NCBI GenBank assembly: GCA_049366815.1
Contig: JBMNCO010000159.1
Coordinates: forward strand, 1 to 12,854
From: CAYNYM01 sp049366815
GTDB taxonomy: Bacteria; Desulfobacterota; DSM-4660; Desulfatiglandales; HGW-15
Length of the DNA: 12,854 nucleotides
Direction of reading: 5' to 3'
A program made the position numbers and the translations under genes. Positions 4,927-11,795 of the stretch are shown here, piece by piece. Each line of letters begins with the position of its first letter. The stretch's first letter is position 1. Below the pieces are notes generated by a model that did no database searches, had not been told where the DNA came from, and saw only the letters and a program-made list of their open reading frames with translations.

Positions 4927-6666
4927 ATGGTAAAGTACTGGAATTTACGTGCATCCTCCTCTCTGGCCCCCAAACTCGCCCGTGAGACAGGGCTCTCCCA
5001 TCTGGAAGCCCAACTCCTTATAAATCGCGGCGTCTCAGACACCCGTGACGCCCAGGCCTTCTTGTCCCCCCGGCTGGCCGACCTCCTGGACCCACTGCTG
5101 TTAAAAGACATGGATGCGGCCCTGGCCATGATTTTGCGCACCCTGGAAAACGGCGAGGAGATCACTGTTTATGGAGATTTCGATACGGACGGCCTGACTT
5201 CCACGGCCCTTCTGCTTAATGTATTCTCGACCCTGGACATTCCCGCATCTTTTTATATTCCCGATCGGTTTTCCGAAGGACACGGCCTCAACTTGAATGC
5301 CGTTCGGGGCATCGCCCGGGAAAGGGGCGGTCTCATGATCACGGTAGATTGTGGGACCTCCGATGACAGGGAGATCGCTCTTGCCATAGAAATGGGTCTG
5401 AAAGTCATTGTGACGGATCACCATCAGGTGCCCGAGACTTTCAACCCTCTCTGCCCTGTGATCAATCCCCATCGTCCTGATTCACGCTTTCCATTCAAAA
5501 ATCTCGCCGGGGTGGGCGTCGCCTTTTTCCTTGCCGTCGCCTTGAGAACGGCCCTGCGGGATCAGCGATGGTTCAGGGACAGACCGGAGCCGGATTTGCG
5601 GCCCTTTCTCGATTTGGTTGCCCTGGGCACGGTCGCCGATGTCGTTCCCCTCGTCGGCCAAAACAGGATCCTCGTCAGCAGGGGAATCGAAATGATGAAG
5701 ATATCTCAATGGCCGGGCATACAGGCGATACGGGAAATTACGGACGTCAACCCCGCCATGATCACGGCCTATGATGTCGCCTTCAAATTCGCTCCCCGGC
5801 TTAATGCCCCTGGAAGGTTGGGCGATGCGGCCCTGGGCGTCAAGGCCCTGACAACCCACGACCTACCCCTGGCCCTTGACCTGGCCAAACAACTTGACGC
5901 CTTAAACATCAAACGGCAGGCCATTGAACAGGATATACTCCATGAGATTGAGGATACCCTTCTGACCCGCCAAAACCTGACTAACCGCAGGGCCCTTGTT
6001 TTTGCCGGCAGGGGTTGGCACCGTGGTGTTCTCGGCATCGTAGCCTCCAGGCTCATGGACAGGTACCATCGTCCGGTCCTGATTCTGGGTATCGATGACG
6101 GGATGGCCGTGGGATCCGGCAGGAGCATAGAGGGATTCAATCTTTATGAGGCCCTGGCCAAGCTGGAACACCACCTTGAAAAATTCGGCGGCCATTACCG
6201 CGCCGCCGGCTTCACCCTGAGGGCCTCAAATATCCAACGTCTGGCCGAAGAAATGGAAGGTCTGGCCCAACAAACACTGACCGAGGAGCACCTCATCCCA
6301 TCCGTCGACGTTGATGCCGAGGCGTCCCTTTCAGAACTGGACGAGAGAACCATCCACCGCATAGGATCCCTGGCACCCTTCGGGCCGGGGAACCCGAATC
6401 CCCTTTTTTACGGCAGGGCCTTCGAGGTTCTCGATTCGAAGATCGTGGGGGGAAAACACCTGAAACTCCTGCTGAGACAGGGCAGCGCCACAAGGGAAGC
6501 GATTGGTTTCGGAATGGGGGAAAGACATCCCCTGGATACCAACACCATAGATCTTGTCTACACACCGGAGATCAATCACTGGCAGGGACACAAAAGGGTC
6601 CAGCTCAAGATAGCCGATCTGGAAGAGGCGGGAAAGGGATCAAGGATCAGGCCTCACGGAGCCTGA
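4927..6666 (+). CDS. recJ: Single-stranded-DNA-specific 5'-3' exonuclease RecJ
   Basis: DHH-family exonuclease that degrades 5' tails in RecFOR recombination, mismatch repair and base excision repair. At 579 residues it is the same size as the E. coli enzyme. The DHH domain has YGDFDTDGLTSTALL (82-96; D84 and D86, with Thr where many RecJs have Ala), TVDCG (139-143) and the name motif DHHQVP (164-169). LDLVALGTVADVVPL (228-242) and APRLNAPGRLGDA (289-301) follow. The DHHA1 domain has GRGWHRGVLGIVASRL (361-376), GSGRS (396-400) and GGHYRAAGF (421-429). The C-terminal OB-like part holds APFGPGNPNP (483-492) and ends near 566. The start is 11 bases after kdsB with GAGG at 4919-4922. It is the last gene of the cluster and convergent with hflC. 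Confidence 0.96.
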   Translation: MVKYWNLRASSSLAPKLARETGLSHLEAQLLINRGVSDTRDAQAFLSPRLADLLDPLLLKDMDAALAMILRTLENGEEITVYGDFDTDGLTSTALLLNVFSTLDIPASFYIPDRFSEGHGLNLNAVRGIARERGGLMITVDCGTSDDREIALAIEMGLKVIVTDHHQVPETFNPLCPVINPHRPDSRFPFKNLAGVGVAFFLAVALRTALRDQRWFRDRPEPDLRPFLDLVALGTVADVVPLVGQNRILVSRGIEMMKISQWPGIQAIREITDVNPAMITAYDVAFKFAPRLNAPGRLGDAALGVKALTTHDLPLALDLAKQLDALNIKRQAIEQDILHEIEDTLLTRQNLTNRRALVFAGRGWHRGVLGIVASRLMDRYHRPVLILGIDDGMAVGSGRSIEGFNLYEALAKLEHHLEKFGGHYRAAGFTLRASNIQRLAEEMEGLAQQTLTEEHLIPSVDVDAEASLSELDERTIHRIGSLAPFGPGNPNPLFYGRAFEVLDSKIVGGKHLKLLLRQGSATREAIGFGMGERHPLDTNTIDLVYTPEINHWQGHKRVQLKIADLEEAGKGSRIRPHGA

Positions 6667-6680
6667 GTCGGCACGGACTG

Positions 6681-6719
6681 AAAACCCGGTCGGCCGAGGG
6701 GATTCTCTCCCATGGCCGA
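6681..6719 (-). terminator. Possible terminator for hflKC, between converging recJ and hflC
   Basis: Bases 6690-6695 (TCGGCC) pair with 6714-6719 (GGCCGA). The stem extends through a G-T pair, one mismatch and three G-C pairs (6698-6700 with 6709-6711). Read on the minus strand, the hairpin is followed by CCGGG and then TTTT (6684-6681). The gap before the T-run makes it a weak rho-independent candidate. Confidence 0.35.
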
Positions 6720-6729
6720 TCAGAGTGGG

Positions 6730-6780
6730 GCGGTCGCAGGGAATGCCCCGGGTCTGCCGTCTACTCCAGGCAGAGACCGC
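6730..6780. terminator. Hairpin region possibly ending recJ transcription
   Basis: Two nested pairings: GCGGTC (6730-6735) with GACCGC (6775-6780), and TCTGCC (6753-6758) with GGCAGA (6769-6774). There is no T-run immediately after; the nearest one on the plus strand is TTTTT at 6803-6807. It may serve as a non-canonical terminator in the 144-base convergent gap, or only as structure. Confidence 0.3.
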
Positions 6781-6810
6781 GGCGCGCTCATACCCGGACC
6801 GGTTTTTGTG

Positions 6811-7749
6811 CTACTGCCTCCCTTTATACCCTTTGAAGTACTTCAAAAATTCCGAATCCGTCGAGAGGATCAGAGAACTGTCCTTGTCCATGGCCTCTTT
6901 GTAGATATCGAGGGTCTGCAAAAAGGAATAGAACTCCGGATCCCTCCCAAAGGCATGGGCATAGATCGTTGTCGCTTCCGCATCGGCCTTTCCCTTGATT
7001 TCCTGTGCCGTCCTGTATGCCTCTGATGTGATCTGTTTCAGATCCTTTTCCATATCACCTTCAATCTTACGGGCCTCCCCCTGTCCTTCGGAGCGGAATT
7101 TTTCGGCGATCTGCTTTCGTTCCGCGATCATTCTTCCGAAAACGGACTGCTGGACCTCTTCGACATAATTTAGTCGTTTTACCTTGATATCCACCAGTTG
7201 AATGCCGAATTTCTCCAGCTTGGGCTGGGCCTGGTTCAATATTCCCTTTGTGATCTCCCGTCTGCCCATGGTGACCTTCCCCAGTGATTCCCTCTCCCTG
7301 ACCTCTTCGAATCCGATCTCGAACTCCATTTGACGGTCACTCTTCCTGACGGTCTCTATCAGGGAATAGGAGGTGACAAAATTGCGCACCGCGGAATCCA
7401 GGATATCATCGAGGCGCCCCAGTGCTCCGAACTCGTTTCCCACGGTTTGAAAGTACTTGAGAGGGTCTACGATCTTCCATCGCCCGAAGGTGTCAACCCA
7501 GATAAAAGTCTTGTCAAGGGTGGGGATCTGCCCCGGGTCGCCGTCCCATTCAAGGAGATTTTTGGGAAAATAATTGGCCTGTTGAATCATGGGGATCTTG
7601 AACTTGAGGCCCGGTTCCGTAATGGGATTCCCTATGGGCTTCCCGAACTGGGTAACCACCACCTGTTCTGTCTCATCCACGATATACGCGGCACCGAAGA
7701 GGGCAATCAAGACGGCGATGAGCACAATGATAAGAACCTTGGTCTTCAC
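6811..7749 (-). CDS. hflC: HflC, modulator of FtsH protease (SPFH/prohibitin family)
   Basis: Membrane-anchored SPFH/band-7 protein that with HflK forms a large cage around FtsH and modulates membrane-protein degradation. The 312 residues begin with one membrane segment (about 5-23, VLIIVLIAVLIALFGAAYIV) that places the bulk on the periplasmic side. The SPFH domain begins at EQVVVTQFGKPIG (28-40). A charged, Ala/Glu-rich helical region follows in the second half (about 200-265, with RMIAERKQIAEKFRSEGQGE). The start is GTG, overlapping the hflK stop as GTGA (7749-7746), with an AAGGAGG-type ribosome binding site inside the end of hflK, which points to coupled, balanced synthesis. It converges on recJ with 144 bases between stops. 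Confidence 0.93.
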   Translation of the reverse strand: MKTKVLIIVLIAVLIALFGAAYIVDETEQVVVTQFGKPIGNPITEPGLKFKIPMIQQANYFPKNLLEWDGDPGQIPTLDKTFIWVDTFGRWKIVDPLKYFQTVGNEFGALGRLDDILDSAVRNFVTSYSLIETVRKSDRQMEFEIGFEEVRERESLGKVTMGRREITKGILNQAQPKLEKFGIQLVDIKVKRLNYVEEVQQSVFGRMIAERKQIAEKFRSEGQGEARKIEGDMEKDLKQITSEAYRTAQEIKGKADAEATTIYAHAFGRDPEFYSFLQTLDIYKEAMDKDSSLILSTDSEFLKYFKGYKGRQ

Positions 7750-8786
7750 TTCTCTCCTCCTTTTTGTTGTTGGAGGTTTAACAGAGGAAGCAGATTAGTC
7801 TGCCCGGCATCGAGGATGTACTTGTTCCCCAGTTTGGGGAATATCTCGCGGAGCGCTTCCAGATAAAGCCGCCTTTTGGTGACATCCTCCGCCTTATGGT
7901 ATTCCTCGTAAAGGGCGAGAAATCTCGCGGCATCACCCTTTGCGCGATTGACACGGTCCAGAGCAAACCCTTCAGACGCCTTGATGGTCTTTTCCGCCTG
8001 TCCCCTGGCCTGAGGGATGAGCTTATTGTACTCCTCCCTGGCCTGATAGATCATTTTCTCCTTTTCCTGAATGGACTGGTTCACCTCATTCCAGGAAGGC
8101 TGTACAGGCTCGGGCACGTTTGTCCTCTTCATCTCTATGGTCGTGATATTGATCCCGGTCTCGGCCTCGTCCAGTTCCAGTTGGAGAAACTCCTTGGCCT
8201 CGGTTGCGATCTCGGCCCGTTTGTTGATGACCTCGTCAATGCTCCGATCCCCGACGACAAGACGCATCATGGACTCCGAAAGATCCCTCAGCGTCGTGCG
8301 CACATCGCGCACCTTGAAGAGGTATTTATAAGGATCATCGATCCTGTACTGCACGATCCAGGGAACCACCCCCACATTCAAATCCCCGGTGAGCATCAGT
8401 GACTCGTTGAGATAGCCGGCCCCCGGGGCATACCGGCTTCTCACGCCCGCCTGGACCGTTCTGAACCCGAACTCTTCCTTGTAGACAAAGCGCACCTTGA
8501 CCTTGGTGACCTTTTCTATGCCCCTCGGCAATTTAAAATTTAGACCCGGCTGCGTAGTCCTCACATATTTGCCGAACCTCTGAACGATCCCCACCTCATC
8601 CACGGCGACGGTGTAAAAAACGGAGGTTCCCAGATAGAGGACAATAACCACGAGAATGATCAGCCAGAATGCCGGAAATTTCCCCTTCATTCCCTTGAAT
8701 TTGTTAATCACATCTTCCATCTGGGGAGGTGTTCCGCCACTGCCCGGCTTCTTGTGCTGCTGCAATTTATCCCAATCCCAAGCCAT
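7746..8786 (-). CDS. hflK: HflK, modulator of FtsH protease (SPFH/prohibitin family)
   Basis: Partner of HflC in the inner-membrane HflKC complex that controls FtsH access. It has 346 residues. A short polar N-terminus (MAWDWDKLQQ, then a brief Gly/Pro stretch) replaces the long Gly-rich cytoplasmic tail of E. coli HflK. One membrane segment lies at about 39-60 and the SPFH domain starts at DEVGIVQRFGKYV (63-75). The long helical region of about 215-290 contains NEVNQSIQEKEKMIYQAREE. The C-terminal motif KYILD is seen near 323. The ATG is preceded on the minus strand by AGGGGT, a fair ribosome binding site. It is the first gene of a two-gene operon from the promoter at 8823-8851. Confidence 0.93.
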   Translation of the reverse strand: MAWDWDKLQQHKKPGSGGTPPQMEDVINKFKGMKGKFPAFWLIILVVIVLYLGTSVFYTVAVDEVGIVQRFGKYVRTTQPGLNFKLPRGIEKVTKVKVRFVYKEEFGFRTVQAGVRSRYAPGAGYLNESLMLTGDLNVGVVPWIVQYRIDDPYKYLFKVRDVRTTLRDLSESMMRLVVGDRSIDEVINKRAEIATEAKEFLQLELDEAETGINITTIEMKRTNVPEPVQPSWNEVNQSIQEKEKMIYQAREEYNKLIPQARGQAEKTIKASEGFALDRVNRAKGDAARFLALYEEYHKAEDVTKRRLYLEALREIFPKLGNKYILDAGQTNLLPLLNLQQQKGGEK

Positions 8787-8822
8787 AATCTAACCCCTAT
8801 GAAATATATTACATATTGTGCT

Positions 8823-8851
8823 AACATAGATATTAATGGTGGCCCAGTCAA
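8823..8851 (-). promoter_or_regulatory. Sigma70-like promoter for hflK-hflC
   Basis: On the minus strand, TTGACT (8851-8846) and TATGTT (8828-8823) are exactly 17 bases apart, the same boxes and spacing as the HU promoter at 471-499. Transcription would begin near 8816, about 30 bases before the hflK ATG. The 131-base gap also has to hold the start signals of the divergent DciA gene, for which no convincing promoter was found. Confidence 0.65.
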
Positions 8852-8917
8852 GGAATAAACCGGCACACATTATCACTTCGTAACCTAAAGCATTGCAAAA
8901 TTCGCCAAAGTTGACCT

Positions 8918-9226
8918 ATGAATGCAAAAGACGATACATGGTCTTCTCTTAAAGACATCCTCGATAAATTGATGGGAGACGCCGGACTTCCCTTTAATCC
9001 GAATGACGCCCTTATCTGGAAAGTCTGGGATGAGGTCGTCGGCCCTGCCATTTCAAGCCACGCTCAACCCACATGGATCAAAGACGGACGACTGAGAGTG
9101 AAAGTATCGGACCCCATCTGGCTTCAGGAACTGGGTTTTGCCGGTGACACGATCAAAGAGAAACTGAACAAGAAACTTTGCAGGAATGCCGTCAAACGCA
9201 TCGAATTCCGGCTCGACACGCGCTAA
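8918..9226 (+). CDS. DUF721/DciA-family protein, probable DnaB helicase-loading factor
   Basis: Protein of 102 residues with the DUF721 (DciA) layout. An N-terminal helix (about 8-23) precedes the conserved IWKVWDEVVGPAISSHAQP (33-51), then GRLRVKVSDPIWLQELGF (57-74), an amphipathic helix with IKEKLNKKL (79-87) and the closing strand KRIEFRL (93-99). DciA is the ancestral bacterial loader or operator of the replicative helicase DnaB where DnaC is absent. In this short form only the KH-like domain is present. No good ribosome binding site precedes the ATG at 8918, so the start is moderately certain. Its TAA stop (9224-9226) overlaps the TAG stop of the converging methyltransferase gene. Confidence 0.85.
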   Translation: MNAKDDTWSSLKDILDKLMGDAGLPFNPNDALIWKVWDEVVGPAISSHAQPTWIKDGRLRVKVSDPIWLQELGFAGDTIKEKLNKKLCRNAVKRIEFRLDTR

Positions 9227-10032
9227 CCCTCCTCCAGACAATCTTCGTCACTGTCCTTCATCCCTGTTCCGGTTACCGGGCCGCAGCGCCGTTCGCTTTG
9301 CTGTTCGATCCCGTTCATGGAAAAATCGCCCTGATCAAAGAGCGGGGGCAGGATCGTAAGGCCGCTCCTTCCCCCAAGTGATGCCTCTATAAGCACAAGT
9401 TTTGCCGGCGACGACTCACTCGGATAAATGACCTGTACCCGTTTGGGTTCAAATCCGATTCCCCGCATCCGGACGAGGATATCCACCAACCGGTCGGCGG
9501 GATAGACCATGGCCAGAACGCCCTTCGTCCTCAGGACGGATCTGGCGGCATTGAGCGTATTGTCCAGGGAGAGCAGTATTTCATGCCTGGCTATGGCCCT
9601 TTGAGGATCGGGGTTGATTCTCCCGCTGTCCTTCTTCCTGTAAGGGGGATTGCAGAGCACGACATCTGCAAATGACGACCTGAGAGGAAGATGCCTGATA
9701 TCCCCCCGAACCACCGCCACCTTTTTCTCCAAACCGTTCAGCGAGGCATTTCGAATCGCCTGATCCGCCAATTCGCTCTGGATCTCAACTCCGACCGCGA
9801 ACCTGACAGAGCGTGTCAAAAACAAAATGAGTGGGATGACCCCACACCCCGTCCCCAGGTCTACGACCACACTTCCGGGCCTTGTCGTGACGAATTCGGC
9901 GAGCAGGACCGCATCTATGCTAAACCGATAACCTGTCCTGGATTGAATCAGTTTCAAACGACCGCCCATGAAGGCGTCCATCGTCTCGTCAGGGCGAAGA
10001 TCGATTCCTTCAGGGCATCTGGATGAGTTCAT
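9223..10032 (-). CDS. TrmN6-like SAM-dependent N6-adenine methyltransferase
   Basis: Class I methyltransferase of 269 residues of the tRNA1(Val) (adenine37-N6)-methyltransferase (TrmN6/YfiC, COG4123) type. The opening PDETMDAFMGGRLKLIQSRTGYRFSIDAVLLAEF (from residue 14) is typical of the family. SAM motif I is DLGTGCGVIPL (58-68). E83 is the likely ribose-binding acid and D111 lies in RGDIRHLPL. The catalytic N6-methyltransferase motif NPPY is at 128-131, followed by a basic YRKKDSGRIN loop. The last 35 or so residues, rich in polar and charged residues, have no family counterpart that I recognise. The ATG at 10032 lies inside the end of the DUF1015 gene (23-base overlap), which indicates coupling; it has only a weak ribosome binding site. 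The tRNA target is inferred from the family. Confidence 0.87.
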   Translation of the reverse strand: MNSSRCPEGIDLRPDETMDAFMGGRLKLIQSRTGYRFSIDAVLLAEFVTTRPGSVVVDLGTGCGVIPLILFLTRSVRFAVGVEIQSELADQAIRNASLNGLEKKVAVVRGDIRHLPLRSSFADVVLCNPPYRKKDSGRINPDPQRAIARHEILLSLDNTLNAARSVLRTKGVLAMVYPADRLVDILVRMRGIGFEPKRVQVIYPSESSPAKLVLIEASLGGRSGLTILPPLFDQGDFSMNGIEQQSERRCGPVTGTGMKDSDEDCLEEG

Positions 10033-11365
10033 TAGGGTCTATTTTGTTAAAGACCAGGCCCGTCAGGATCTTGGGATAGAAGTAGGTGGATTTTCGAGGC
10101 ATAATCAAGCCCTGCTTCGCCACTTCCTTGACCTGTTCCATCCGGGTCGGATTGAGCAGAAAGGTCATCTGATAAGCCCCTGAGCTCACCATGGACAGGG
10201 CCCGGGCAAAGTTGCTCTGGTAGTGGAACACTTCTTCGTCGTCGAGATCCTCCTTACTGAAGCCGAGTGCCCTCTGGAGGAGAAAACGGGAGAGTGCGAG
10301 CACATCAAGGTCTTTTTGGCAGGGGTGGAGATCATCGCCCATGACCTCTTCCATGCCGGTTTTTAAAGACAGGAGATAGCATCGATCCCCGCCGTGATGA
10401 TAAAACCCGATGGCGGTCCCCAGGCGCCCCCGCTCATCGAGGGCCTCCTTGATGCGCATCCATTCCGTACCGGATCCGGCCGTCGACAGGGGGAGGGTTG
10501 CGACATCGAACCACGCACCGGCGCGTTCGAGAAAGGGCCGGACATCAAAGCCTGCCCTCCCCCTGATCAAACGGTGGGAGGGCAGGATGGTCAGCCCCAC
10601 ATCATCCATATTACTGAGATACGCCATGACGTATTCGTAGGAACGATTCGGCGACCGCTTTCCGAATCGCGTTCTCATCATGTTCCGGTAATTACGTGCG
10701 GTTTCGTAACGGTGATGTCCATCGGCGATAAAGATGGACTTGCCCGCCATAAGTTCCGCCACACGTTCGAAAATAGCACGGTTCTGCACCACCCAGAGAC
10801 GATGCCCGGTGCCGTCATCCAAATCAAAAGAAAACTGCGGAGACTCCTGGATGACATCCTCAAAGGCGCCGGAGATCTCGTGATCAGCATCTTCGTAAAG
10901 GCCGAATATCTGACTGAATTGGGCGCCACAGGCCTTCATCAGATTCAATCGATCGTCTTTGTGGGCGGAAAAGGTCTTCTCATGTGGGAGGATCGTTCCA
11001 GAGCCCTCTTCTTCGATACGCAGCAGGGCGATCAGTCCCCACCTCAGCCTCTCCCCTCCCCCGTCGCCGGGATCATATCTGAGCGAGGTCATATACATCG
11101 AGGGCTGCCTCGAGCGGACAAGGACATTCTCAGACTGCCATCTGTTGAAAGAATCTGCTGAACGGGTATATCGGTTATCCCAGTCGGAATCTCCAATCTT
11201 CTTTTTTCCGAGGATCAGGCGGATGACATTATAGGGATCCTTCTGATAATACCCCTCCTGTTCCTCCTCTGAGATGACGTCGTAGGGGGGTGCAACCAGT
11301 CTGGCCATCTCACCAAACCTTTTGGAATTGTATGTAACGCCCGTAAAAGGGGCAACAGTCGCCAT
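10010..11365 (-). CDS. DUF1015 (COG4198) family protein
   Basis: Full-length DUF1015 protein, 451 residues, with no signal peptide or membrane segment. Recognisable family landmarks are VAPPYDVIS (24-32), YNVIRLILG (45-53), ILPHEKTFSAHKDDRLNLM (125-143) and the hallmark FIADGHHRYETA (212-223). The DGHHR core resembles the motif of ParB/sulfiredoxin-fold proteins, among them the serine kinase SerK. This suggests, but does not show, a phosphotransfer role. DUF1015 genes are often seen near serine-biosynthesis genes elsewhere; none is in this window. Upstream on the minus strand, AAAGGAG lies about 14 bases and GGAG 2 bases before the ATG, so neither ribosome binding site is ideally spaced. The gene is translationally coupled to the trmN6-like gene downstream. 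Confidence 0.88.
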   Translation of the reverse strand: MATVAPFTGVTYNSKRFGEMARLVAPPYDVISEEEQEGYYQKDPYNVIRLILGKKKIGDSDWDNRYTRSADSFNRWQSENVLVRSRQPSMYMTSLRYDPGDGGGERLRWGLIALLRIEEEGSGTILPHEKTFSAHKDDRLNLMKACGAQFSQIFGLYEDADHEISGAFEDVIQESPQFSFDLDDGTGHRLWVVQNRAIFERVAELMAGKSIFIADGHHRYETARNYRNMMRTRFGKRSPNRSYEYVMAYLSNMDDVGLTILPSHRLIRGRAGFDVRPFLERAGAWFDVATLPLSTAGSGTEWMRIKEALDERGRLGTAIGFYHHGGDRCYLLSLKTGMEEVMGDDLHPCQKDLDVLALSRFLLQRALGFSKEDLDDEEVFHYQSNFARALSMVSSGAYQMTFLLNPTRMEQVKEVAKQGLIMPRKSTYFYPKILTGLVFNKIDPNELIQMP

Positions 11366-11580
11366 TTCTCCGGAATAGTCTCCTTTGAGTTAGAACGGGT
11401 TCTGCAATTCGTGACGGTCCTGCAAAAAATCAAAGAACGACTTTTTGCGGGAGCTTTGACTAAAAGTCTCTTTTCCTACCAGAATAACCTGCCTTGTCAA
11501 CCTAAATTCATCCTCAAATTTCAACATCATCAGTGAGGCCAACGGATTTTGGGGCATCCCTGGGCACCCGCAAGGTATCA
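11366..11580. other. Leader of the DUF1015 gene, no gene seen
   Basis: No credible coding region. A 7-bp inverted repeat, GCAAAAA (11422-11428) with TTTTTGC (11442-11448), could form a weak hairpin in the DUF1015 leader. On the minus strand a TTGACA (about 11503-11498) is followed after 16 bases by TAGGAA, a poor -10 box, so the DUF1015 promoter is only tentatively placed there. The minus-strand frame at 11390-11689 has no family likeness and crosses the palindromic element. Confidence 0.35.
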
Positions 11581-11670
11581 GATGCAAGGCACCGAGGAGT
11601 GACGACTGAGGCCTATAAGCGATAGGCCGCAGGGAGGAACGGACGAAGGCAACGCCGCAGATGATGCCTT
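11581..11670. repeat. Palindromic REP-like interspersed element
   Basis: A layered inverted repeat. The central stem is GGCCTAT (11610-11616) with ATAGGCC (11622-11628) around the loop AAGCG. An outer pairing joins AAGGCA (11586-11591) with TGCCTT (11665-11670). The arms read GATGCAAGGCACCGAGGAGT and GGCAACGCCGCAGATGATGC. From memory, this arm pattern, with a variable but self-complementary centre, recurs between genes in deltaproteobacterial genomes; that is recall, not a search. Only one copy is visible here. Confidence 0.55.
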
Positions 11671-11704
11671 GATGGGGAATCAGGGTCAAGCAAATTCAGA
11701 GACC

Positions 11705-11734
11705 TTGACATCATTTCCTTTCTTCTAATATGTT
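11705..11734 (+). promoter_or_regulatory. Sigma70-like promoter for the amidohydrolase gene
   Basis: TTGACA (11705-11710) is followed after 18 bases by TATGTT (11729-11734), the same -10 box as at 494 and 8828. An alternative -10, TAATAT at 11726-11731, has a 15-base spacer. The start would be near 11741, with a leader of about 55 bases. Confidence 0.5.
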
Positions 11735-11795
11735 TAGAATCTTACATCACTATGCCTCTTAAAACATTCAGAGCCTTATTCTTGAGGAAAAGCTT

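Noticed and set aside
10394..11161. 255-codon plus frame inside the DUF1015 region
   Set aside because: Antisense to a well-supported conserved gene, with low-complexity, arginine/proline-rich translation typical of shadow frames.
11422..11448. GCAAAAA/TTTTTGC hairpin as a terminator
   Set aside because: The stem is nearly all A-T with a 13-base loop and sits inside the expected DUF1015 leader; too weak to call.
11390..11689. 99-codon minus frame upstream of the DUF1015 gene
   Set aside because: It crosses the palindromic repeat, has no ribosome binding site or family likeness, and its translation resembles repeat-derived junk.
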